Positions 1 through 5,812 of a DNA stretch of 7,214 bases are shown piece by piece (within the stretch, counting starts at the first letter, position 1; each line of letters opens with the position of its first letter). A program made the translations under genes and the position numbers. The notes beneath the pieces are model-generated. The model ran no database searches. It saw nothing but the letters and a program-made list of their open reading frames with translations, and was not told the origin of the DNA. Where the stretch lies: positions 1-7,214 of the forward strand of contig JAIRLF010000084.1 in NCBI GenBank assembly GCA_031259655.1, given 5' to 3'. The DNA comes from Prevotellaceae bacterium (GTDB lineage: Bacteria > Bacteroidota > Bacteroidia > Bacteroidales > UBA932).

Positions 1-2274
1 TCGTTTTATCACTCTTCGATTGTGATGACAAACAAAATCGAAACAAGTCATTTCAGACGGGAGATATTTGATGGCGATAAAGCACAGTTTGAATATACGA
101 TTAAAGGAGACCATCGAAATCAAATCATTTACGTCCGTCTGGTTGACGACGGCACAGGCGCTTTTCCTTCCATTGCTCACATCGACTGCAACCCCTCGAA
201 CAATGTCGCATATACAATGGCTGCAATTGCCGTCGATGATTATTTTTCGTTAACAACGAACAATGCGACATCGTTTAATTTATGTAAAAACGATACTTTC
301 AGCAGTCTCTCCAATCCTCAAATCGAGATAATCGAATCGGCAAAGCATGGCGTTGCGCTCGTTGTCTCCGACTCCGTGATTTCGTACAAATCCAACGATG
401 GATTTCAGGGTATTGACACCATACGCTACCGCCTCCGATGTACGTACAACAATCTTACGGTAGTATCCGAAGCAATGGTTTATGTTCTCACTTTGAAACC
501 GGCAACAATGGAATATGTCGCCTGTCCAAACACCGTCGTACAGTTGGAGATGAACGCCGTTGCCGGTGTAGAATACAGCTGGTTTAAAGACGAAAAAGGA
601 GGAACAGTCCTGTCGGGAGGAAGCAAAACAAACAAATACAAATTCGTCAAGGGCGCCGCCAACGAAACATTATGGGTACAGGCAGACATCAAAAATGTTA
701 TCCTCAACTTATTTCCCCGTTTCAGGATTAATATACTCCTTGCCGCCAACTGCAACCAGCTTTCGGAATGTACGGTTAACGGCAGACTGCTGTTTCACGA
801 AGATTTCGGCGGAAATTTATACTCAACGGACAATGTAGCGCCTAACGGCAATCTCAGTACGGTAGCATCATACGTTTATTCAACTTCATACGTCAACAAT
901 TCGTATACAATTCGCAAAGTAAGCGGGGGAAAAGGCGGATTGCCAAACAATATCGACGACCATACTTACCCGGGCGACAAATACCGCGGACAAATGCTGC
1001 AATTTATAGCTACAAAAGCCCCCGGACAGTTCTACAAATATCAGCTTGACAATCTGTGCGAAGGATTGACGTTGAACATTTCGGCTTGGATGGTGAACCT
1101 TTCCGTACGACCAAAGCCGAGTATGATATTCGAGATAAGCGATTTAAACGGTAATGTGTTTTCAAAGTATTACATCGATATGGAAGACACGAAATTCGCA
1201 TGGAAAAATTACGGCTTTTCGTTTACCGTACCGCGTAATGTCAATTCTCTTATCTTCAAAATCGTCAACAACAGTTCCGAAGACAACAGCTTCCTTATCG
1301 ACGACATCGAAATCCGTCTGTGCGTGCCCAAAGTAACAATCCGCGACATGCGAACCGATACAGCCGTATGTGTCGGTCGGTCGCTAACGTTCAGGGGAAA
1401 CTATCCGAGCGGCGGAAATCCTTTCGGAAACGACCTCATATATCGCTGGGAATTTCGCCACCGCGACAGCGCTAAATGGGAAATTTTAATCGAAAATCAA
1501 GATACTCCTCCGTTAAATATCGTATATACGATAGCCGGCGTAGCTAAAACCAACGACGGATATTATCGTCTGCGGGTAAGCAATCCCGAATATATCGGTT
1601 CGATGAACTGTTGCGCCGTATCCGATTCGCTCCATCTTAACGTTTTGGAATTTATCCGCTTTCCCGATATACGGATACAATTGTCGCCGATGCCCAAACG
1701 TACAATCAACCTGTCGAGTTTCGTCGATAGCGTCCCGCACACAAGCATACGCTGGGAAAGCTCCTCATCGGCTTCCCCCGCCATAATCGCCGGAACACAC
1801 GAAACAACCGGCTCGGTCAACAGCGCCGATTTTATCCACGCAGGTACTTATACCTACGAATATAACGTCTCATCGCAATGCGACGTATCCAAAGCAAAAA
1901 CATATATCCGTACGTTGAAAGACAAAATAATGCATACACCCGACACAATAATGATATGCGGAAGTGTCGAATCAAATTCGATTCTTAATCTGAACCACCT
2001 GCTCGGTCTCGAACTCGGCGGTACATGGAAATACGACAATACGGTCAACCCCGATCCGACGGTCTCTAACAATGTTACGGTGAAATCGCCGCCATCGAAG
2101 TTCGCCGGCGCTCTGATATTCGATGCCGCCAACGCCTGGAGTACCGCCCCAACAACATATTCACTCAATTATAAAGGTCATAATGATGCGAAAATCTTTA
2201 AGTTTATCTATTATCCGATAACAGGTTCAGTGTATGATACCCGCAGAGAACTCGTGATTATCGTTACAAAATAA
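1..2274 (+). CDS. Large multi-domain (Ig/cadherin-like and jelly-roll) surface protein, 5'-partial
   Basis: The frame is open from base 1. In-frame GTG (22) and ATG (25) codons exist, but no signal peptide follows them, so the true start and export signal probably lie upstream. Numbering from the GTG, residues about 68-157 resemble a bacterial cadherin/Ig-like repeat: a VDD opening near 71, then an SYKSNDGFQGIDTIRYRL-type strand near 121-138. Residues 160-245 look like another Ig-like domain. Residues 255-434 look like a jelly-roll (carbohydrate-binding-like) domain, opening with LLFHEDFGG and closing with FLIDDIEIRLC, a pattern common in Bacteroidota surface proteins. Residues 438-545 are Ig/PKD-like (YRWEF, DGYYRLRV). 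Two further beta-rich segments run to residue 750. No catalytic motif is visible, and neither is a clear type IX secretion C-terminal sorting domain. It is likely an extracellular adhesin or structural protein. Domain names are judged by eye, and specific function is unknown. Confidence 0.75.
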   Translation, partial: SFYHSSIVMTNKIETSHFRREIFDGDKAQFEYTIKGDHRNQIIYVRLVDDGTGAFPSIAHIDCNPSNNVAYTMAAIAVDDYFSLTTNNATSFNLCKNDTFSSLSNPQIEIIESAKHGVALVVSDSVISYKSNDGFQGIDTIRYRLRCTYNNLTVVSEAMVYVLTLKPATMEYVACPNTVVQLEMNAVAGVEYSWFKDEKGGTVLSGGSKTNKYKFVKGAANETLWVQADIKNVILNLFPRFRINILLAANCNQLSECTVNGRLLFHEDFGGNLYSTDNVAPNGNLSTVASYVYSTSYVNNSYTIRKVSGGKGGLPNNIDDHTYPGDKYRGQMLQFIATKAPGQFYKYQLDNLCEGLTLNISAWMVNLSVRPKPSMIFEISDLNGNVFSKYYIDMEDTKFAWKNYGFSFTVPRNVNSLIFKIVNNSSEDNSFLIDDIEIRLCVPKVTIRDMRTDTAVCVGRSLTFRGNYPSGGNPFGNDLIYRWEFRHRDSAKWEILIENQDTPPLNIVYTIAGVAKTNDGYYRLRVSNPEYIGSMNCCAVSDSLHLNVLEFIRFPDIRIQLSPMPKRTINLSSFVDSVPHTSIRWESSSSASPAIIAGTHETTGSVNSADFIHAGTYTYEYNVSSQCDVSKAKTYIRTLKDKIMHTPDTIMICGSVESNSILNLNHLLGLELGGTWKYDNTVNPDPTVSNNVTVKSPPSKFAGALIFDAANAWSTAPTTYSLNYKGHNDAKIFKFIYYPITGSVYDTRRELVIIVTK

Positions 2275-2290
2275 ACTTTAGAGACGAATT

Positions 2291-2484
2291 AACGATTGTA
2301 CGGTCGTTTCGAACACATCTCGTCGGCGAGAAGTCAACGATCCGGTTGGATCGGACACATCTCGTCGGCGAGATGTCAACGATAAGGTCATTTCGAACAC
2401 ATCTCGTCGGCGAGAAGTCAACGATAAGGTCATTTCGGACACATTTCGTCGGCGAGATGTCAACGATAAGGTCGTTCGGACACA
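2291..2484. repeat. 42-bp tandem repeat, about 4.5 units, each with an internal palindrome
   Basis: Units begin with AACGAT at 2291 (45 bp), 2336, 2378 and 2420 (42 bp each), with a degenerate partial unit from 2462 that has lost one base. Each full unit carries CTCG-TCGG-CGAG (TTCG on the left arm in unit 4). In unit 2 this extends to an 8-bp perfect stem, ACATCTCG with CGAGATGT around a TCGG loop (2357-2376). Units 1 and 3 share GAACAC and GAAGTC; units 2 and 4 share GGACAC and GATGTC. The array therefore looks like a duplicated 84-bp dimer. It starts 17 bp after the surface-protein stop. Because 42 is divisible by three, several frames stay open through it, giving 14-residue periodic translations that I do not regard as genes. 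The role is unknown. Confidence 0.9.
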
Positions 2485-2528
2485 ATTTTGAACAGATTGA
2501 AATTACTGCATTTGTTAAATAAATCTCA

Positions 2529-2551
2529 TATTTCCTGACCTCAAGGAAATA
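2529..2551. terminator. Possible bidirectional terminator hairpin between convergent genes
   Basis: TATTTCCT and AGGAAATA form an 8-bp perfect stem around a 7-nt loop. It lies between the ends of the two convergent genes (stops at 2274 and 2588). The stem is AT-rich and there is no strong T-run after it on the plus strand. On the minus strand a T-containing stretch (TGAGATTTATTT) follows. Position supports a terminator role, but the structure is weak. Confidence 0.35.
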
Positions 2552-2579
2552 GGAGTGTTCGTGTCAACGCTCAGCCACT

Positions 2580-2600
2580 TTTAGTTTTTAGTTTTTAGTT
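2580..2600. repeat. Heptamer repeat TTTAGTT x3 covering the beta-helix gene stop codon
   Basis: Three perfect copies of TTTAGTT (AACTAAA on the minus strand) run through 2580-2600. They cover the stop codon at 2588-2590 and the last codons of the beta-helix gene, so the C-terminal Lys-Asn tail is encoded within the repeat. A change in copy number here would alter only the extreme C-terminus. Confidence 0.8.
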
Positions 2601-4972
2601 CTAATAGTTTTTCCCGGTATTACAATCACATTTTCTTTTTGATTACGGAAGACAATCATTTGTTGCGGTTTTGTCAAGTCGGCGTCAGCGAGAGCGTTAA
2701 ACAAGTCGTCGATAGAGTTTACCGGTTTTCCGGCAAAACCGAGAATCACGTCGTTTGATTTGAGATAATCGCGCAGTTCGTTTCCGTAAGCGCTTACCGC
2801 GACCACATATACACCGCGTTCCGAATCCATTCCGGTAGCAGAGCGTTCGCCCGGAGTTTCCAGATTTTTTATTTTGATAGATTCCCATGTAATCAATTCC
2901 GCGTCCACCTTGTTAGCAGCAAAGGCGGGAATCGTAAATTGAGGTTTTTCGGCAATAGCTTTCAAGCGGTTCGAAACCACGCCAAAGTTGTCCATATCGA
3001 AATTTTGGAATCCTGTGCGGAAAATCTCCGTCGAACCTGCGGATACCCGGAAATCTCCGGAAGCAGGATTGACAAATTCCGGTCTCGAAACGATAGAGTT
3101 GGAATCTGTTCCGTATTTCCGTGCCGTATTATACGAAAGGCTGTCGGTGAAAATATTATCGTCGATAATAGCGCCTTTCAGATCGTATCCGCCGGTTTGT
3201 TCGTATGGAATAGTTACGATATTGCGCACGAAAACAGCGCCATTGTCTTTGAACCAGACATGACGATGAAAAGTATTGTTCACCAAAATATTGTTTTCCA
3301 CTACGCGATAGAAACCTTCGCGGAGTTTCAAACCTCCGTTCAAGCACAGATTATTGTAGATATGATAATTAGTTGAGCCGTCGTCGAGGTCGATATCCCA
3401 GCCACGGTCGCAGCGGAAACGGTTATTGCGTAGAATAGTCGTCTCGATAGCGTCGGCAAGAATCAGTTCCGGGTCGGATGCTGCGATGGAATCCATAATT
3501 TTACGGTTGGGATGCCAGAAACGGTCGCGTCCCCAGGAGTTGAACGAGCCATGGTCGCCCGTTTCCTTAACGGTGTTGAAGACGTCGTTAAATTCGATGA
3601 CATGTCCGCCCCAGGTTCCTTCGCTGACATTGATTCCGGCGCGCGGAGTATCGTAAATACTGTTGTGGCTTACTGTGATAGCACGGGACATCGACAGTTC
3701 AACGCCGGTAATTTGTTTTTCGTACAGTCCGATTTTGTGAATCAGGTTATCGTGTACACGGCAGCGAGCGGGATAGTTATTTGATTTCGGACCCACAGCC
3801 CTGTCCATATTTTTCAAAGGCACAAACTGCGAATATTCGAAACTCGGCGAACGCACCGCTTTCGGGTCGCCGACGAAACAGATAGCGCTGGCGCCGATAC
3901 GCGTCAGATACGAACCCGACACCTCGCAATCGCGATTATACTTGCTGAAAAACACGGCATTCCCGCCGATATTGTAGATATTGCAGTTTTTCAGAGAGCA
4001 GTTTTCGGCGCCTTCGAAGAAAATCGCCGCGCCACGGTAAATCGTCCAGTCCGAACGCAGCAGCGGCTCGTATTTTTTCATGAAAGTGCGGAGTGTATGA
4101 GTAAAATCCAATCCCTCGAAAGAGATATTCCGTACAGGATTAGCCTCGCTTCCGCGAATTTCGACAAGATGTTTGATTTGCGAACTCTCGAAAACAGCGG
4201 TATTAACATCTTCGCCTTCCGGCGGATAATAATACAGCGTCGATTTCGATGCGTCGTAGAACCATTCGCAGGGAGCGTCGAGTTCCTCGAAAATATTTTC
4301 GACCATTCGGTTCGAGTTGTGCCAGCCCGATTGACGGTTGTTTTGCCAGCCGCCATCCATATTGAGGACTTTTCCGCCGTTGTCTTTTCCGGTAATCAGG
4401 TAATGAAAATCGCCCCAGTCGTGGGCGTGCATGACGTGAATATATCCTCCGACAGGATTTTTCCATTTCTTGACGCGCGCCGGAGCGATAGCGTCTGCCG
4501 CCGTCCCGTTGAAACGGATAGCGTCGGGGTCATAGTTCGGATACCGCGCCTGATGACGGATTTCGCCGTTGACAGTCAGCATGTCCATAACCGGTGTTCC
4601 CGATATTTTCGTTTGCATGATACCGTTTTTATACGGTTTCCATTGCAGGTTTTCGAGGAGTATGCTTCCGCTAATCACCGCTTTTTCGCCGTAGTGCGCG
4701 CGGACAGTCAGCGTTCCGCCCTCTTTTGGAGTAAAAACAAGCGGCGACGAAAGCCGGTATACGCCTTCGTGCAGGAAAATCGTGACATCGTCCTTTGTTT
4801 TGTATGCTTCGATTCGGGCTTTCTCAATAGTCCCGAAAGGAGCCTGTTCCGTACCGTTACCGGAATCGTCGCCTTTCGGCGATACGTGAAACCGAACCTG
4901 TTGCGCCCACAACGGATTAAAAATAACACTTGTGAAAATTGCAATAATGCCTGATAAAAATATTGTTTTCAT
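2588..4972 (-). CDS. Secreted right-handed parallel beta-helix protein with C-terminal PDZ domain
   Basis: This 794-residue protein starts at ATG 4972. Residues 1-23 form a Sec signal peptide (Lys near the start, hydrophobic core, likely cleavage before QQ at 24-25). FHVSPKGDDSGNGT at 28-41, with APFGTIEKAR at 44-53, is the characteristic N-terminal entry of secreted beta-helix proteins of the pectate-lyase-like superfamily. Asn-rich coil turns recur through about 280-610, for example NCNIYNIGGNAV (329), SHNSIYDTPRAGINV (435), YNNLCLNGG (539) and ENNILVNNTF (559). Acidic motifs GDHGSFNSWGRD (472-483) and GWDIDLDDGS (524-533) resemble conserved parts of beta-helix glycosidase-like proteins such as GH141 relatives. 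Residues about 700-786 look like a PDZ domain (GVYVVAV, then DVILGFAGKPV). The leader is AT-rich with no Shine-Dalgarno, as is normal for the phylum. The product is probably periplasmic or surface-exposed and polysaccharide-acting; substrate and catalytic residues are not established. It is co-directional with the oxidoreductase gene but separated from it by 840 bp. Confidence 0.88.
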   Translation of the reverse strand: MKTIFLSGIIAIFTSVIFNPLWAQQVRFHVSPKGDDSGNGTEQAPFGTIEKARIEAYKTKDDVTIFLHEGVYRLSSPLVFTPKEGGTLTVRAHYGEKAVISGSILLENLQWKPYKNGIMQTKISGTPVMDMLTVNGEIRHQARYPNYDPDAIRFNGTAADAIAPARVKKWKNPVGGYIHVMHAHDWGDFHYLITGKDNGGKVLNMDGGWQNNRQSGWHNSNRMVENIFEELDAPCEWFYDASKSTLYYYPPEGEDVNTAVFESSQIKHLVEIRGSEANPVRNISFEGLDFTHTLRTFMKKYEPLLRSDWTIYRGAAIFFEGAENCSLKNCNIYNIGGNAVFFSKYNRDCEVSGSYLTRIGASAICFVGDPKAVRSPSFEYSQFVPLKNMDRAVGPKSNNYPARCRVHDNLIHKIGLYEKQITGVELSMSRAITVSHNSIYDTPRAGINVSEGTWGGHVIEFNDVFNTVKETGDHGSFNSWGRDRFWHPNRKIMDSIAASDPELILADAIETTILRNNRFRCDRGWDIDLDDGSTNYHIYNNLCLNGGLKLREGFYRVVENNILVNNTFHRHVWFKDNGAVFVRNIVTIPYEQTGGYDLKGAIIDDNIFTDSLSYNTARKYGTDSNSIVSRPEFVNPASGDFRVSAGSTEIFRTGFQNFDMDNFGVVSNRLKAIAEKPQFTIPAFAANKVDAELITWESIKIKNLETPGERSATGMDSERGVYVVAVSAYGNELRDYLKSNDVILGFAGKPVNSIDDLFNALADADLTKPQQMIVFRNQKENVIVIPGKTIRTKN

Positions 4973-5030
4973 TATTATTTGTATTTATATTTTTCTGTAA
5001 AATTGAAACAGTATCATCCTTTTTATTGAT

Positions 5031-5163
5031 AACCATTAATAATAGACAAGAATTTCCCCCCAATTATTTAATTTTTGATTAAACTGAAAATTTGCACGTT
5101 TACTGTCTTCCGTTTGGGAAAACAATGTTGTACAAATCATTGCGTATAAAACCATTAATAATA
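5031..5163. repeat. 14-bp direct repeat in the beta-helix gene leader
   Basis: AACCATTAATAATA occurs exactly at 5031-5044 and again at 5150-5163, 119 bp apart start to start. Both copies lie between the beta-helix start codon and the promoter-like box at 5198-5205, so they would be in the transcribed leader. The AT-rich composition makes chance recurrence possible. They could be paired regulator sites or a repeat remnant. Confidence 0.4.
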
Positions 5164-5197
5164 TCTTTTTCATTCTTACTAATTAATTAATTTTCGA

Positions 5198-5205
5198 CAA
5201 AGATA
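5198..5205 (-). promoter_or_regulatory. Bacteroidota-type -7 promoter element for the beta-helix gene
   Basis: On the minus strand the sequence reads TATCTTTG, an exact match to the Bacteroidota -7 consensus TAnnTTTG. It is preceded by an A-rich stretch (GCAAAAAAGTTG). I see no convincing -33 TTTG partner, because that position falls inside the heptamer array that begins at 5218. Transcription from here would give a leader of roughly 215-225 nt before the ATG at 4972. It is the only such match I found on the minus strand between 4973 and 5217. Confidence 0.5.
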
Positions 5206-5217
5206 CAACTTTTTTGC

Positions 5218-5399
5218 GATTTACGATTGTTGATTGTTGATTTACGATTGTTGATTGTTGATTTACGATTGTTGATTTATGATTGTTGATTGTTGATTTA
5301 CGATTGTTGATTTACGATTGTTGATTTACGATTGTTGATTTACGATTGTTGATTGTTGATTGTTGATTGTTGATTGTTGATTGTTGATTGTTGATTGTC
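5218..5399. repeat. Binary heptamer array: 26 phased 7-mers GATTGTT / GATTTAC
   Basis: From 5218 the sequence divides without slippage into 26 seven-base units. Calling GATTGTT A and GATTTAC B, the order is B AA B AA B A B' AA B A B A B A B and then seven A units and GATTGTC. B' is GATTTAT. Only the last unit departs from the A/B alphabet by an A variant. The array sits 13 bp upstream of the promoter-like box at 5198-5205, as seen from the minus strand. On the minus strand it translates into an INNQQST-like periodic peptide, which I regard as an artefact. It resembles heptanucleotide repeats known in other bacteria (STRR sequences of heterocystous cyanobacteria) in unit length only. Confidence 0.93.
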
Positions 5400-5418
5400 G
5401 CATTATTAGGTAGCAGAT

Positions 5419-5433
5419 GACGCCGAAGGCGTC
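5419..5433. repeat. Perfect palindrome, 6-bp stem
   Basis: GACGCC and GGCGTC pair perfectly around a 3-nt GAA loop. It is the first of a series of compact palindromes lying between 5419 and 5614, a stretch with no credible gene. Confidence 0.7.
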
Positions 5434-5444
5434 TAATATGAATA

Positions 5445-5474
5445 ACCCCGAGCAAGCGTAGCGCAGCTCGGGGT
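5445..5474 (-). terminator. Strong GC-rich hairpin, possible terminator or dispersed palindromic repeat
   Basis: ACCCCGAGC (5445-5453) and GCTCGGGGT (5466-5474) form a 9-bp perfect stem. The 12-nt loop contains GCG and CGC, which can pair further. On the minus strand the hairpin is followed by TATTCATATT, moderately U-rich in RNA, so it could stop transcription coming from the oxidoreductase gene about 340 bp upstream. Similar CCCCGAG/CTCGGGG palindromes are, from memory, widespread between Bacteroidota genes, so it may instead be one copy of a dispersed repeat. Confidence 0.45.
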
Positions 5475-5491
5475 ATAGTCGCCTCATCTTC

Positions 5492-5510
5492 TGAACTACG
5501 TAGTAGTTCA
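5492..5510. repeat. Perfect palindrome, 8-bp stem
   Basis: TGAACTAC and GTAGTTCA pair perfectly around a 3-nt GTA loop. A smaller palindrome, ACCCT-G-AGGGT, follows directly at 5511-5521. Both belong to the intergenic palindrome cluster. Confidence 0.7.
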
Positions 5511-5536
5511 ACCCTGAGGGTGTCGAAAACTTTAAC

Positions 5537-5571
5537 CGCAAAGAACGCAAAGACATACGCAAAGAACGCAA
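5537..5571. repeat. 21-bp-period direct repeat CGCAAAGAACGCAA
   Basis: The 14-mer CGCAAAGAACGCAA occurs at 5537-5550 and at 5558-5571, a period of 21 bp (three heptamers). Each copy itself contains two CGCAA motifs. It lies between two palindromes in the gene-free stretch. Confidence 0.75.
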
Positions 5572-5592
5572 GGTCAAGAGCATCGATTTGTA

Positions 5593-5614
5593 GAGACGCA
5601 AAATATTGCGTCTC
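5593..5614. repeat. Perfect palindrome GAGACGCAA/TTGCGTCTC
   Basis: A 9-bp perfect stem around a 4-nt AATA loop. The TAGAGACGCAA...TTGCGTCTC pattern matches, from memory, a very common intergenic palindrome in Bacteroidota. It is probably a copy of a dispersed element rather than a site specific to this locus. Nothing recognisable lies between it and the repeats that begin at 5678, apart from a doubled GTCGTCGA motif near 5642-5661. Confidence 0.7.
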
Positions 5615-5677
5615 CACGTAGATTATGGTGTTGTCAAGGGCGTCGTCGAAAATGTCGTCGAGTAGATTTATTATTTA

Positions 5678-5781
5678 CGATTGTTGCTTACGCCCGAAGG
5701 AAATCTAAAATCTAAAATCATAAATCTAAAATCGATTGTTGCTTACGCCCGAAGGAAATCTAAAATCTAAAATCATAAATC
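5678..5781. repeat. Two 49-bp identical copies in tandem, 55-bp period
   Basis: A 49-bp sequence beginning CGATTGTTGCTTACGCCC occurs identically at 5678-5726 and 5733-5781, separated by TAAAAT. The first half of each copy holds GATTGTTG and GCTTACGCCCGAAGG. The second half is a run of AAATCT/AAATCA units, which on the minus strand read as GATTTTA/GATTTAT heptamers related to the array at 5218-5399. Perfect identity implies a recent duplication. Confidence 0.9.
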
Positions 5782-5811
5782 GTAAATCCCATAATCGTAA
5801 ATCCCATAATC
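5782..5811. repeat. 15-bp tandem repeat x2 abutting the oxidoreductase stop codon
   Basis: GTAAATCCCATAATC occurs twice head to tail (5782-5796 and 5797-5811), one base before the oxidoreductase stop codon (5813-5815). On the minus strand each copy contains GATTTAC, the same 7-mer as one unit of the heptamer array at 5218-5399. Confidence 0.85.
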
Positions 5812-5812
5812 G

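Noticed and set aside
2291..2484. CRISPR array
   Set aside because: The units are contiguous 42-bp repeats with no unique spacers, and no cas gene is present.
2264..2485. Minus-strand open frame of 73 codons with a 14-residue repeat (SPTRCVRNDLIVD-like)
   Set aside because: It is the translation of the 42-bp DNA repeat, begins at a TTG, and other frames through the repeat are equally open. It overlaps the end of the surface-protein gene and has no recognisable domain.
4097..4954. Plus-strand open frame of 285 codons
   Set aside because: It lies entirely antisense to the well-supported beta-helix gene, whose signal peptide and N-terminal motif are coded here. The plus-strand translation has no recognisable domain.
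5218..5399. CRISPR array or replication origin iterons
   Set aside because: The seven-base units have no spacers. There is no replication gene or DnaA-box pattern nearby.
5312..5617. Two overlapping minus-strand open frames of about 90-100 codons ending in TINNQQS repeats
   Set aside because: They run through the palindrome cluster into the heptamer array. Two frames are open in parallel, as expected for repeat DNA, and no domain or plausible start context is visible.
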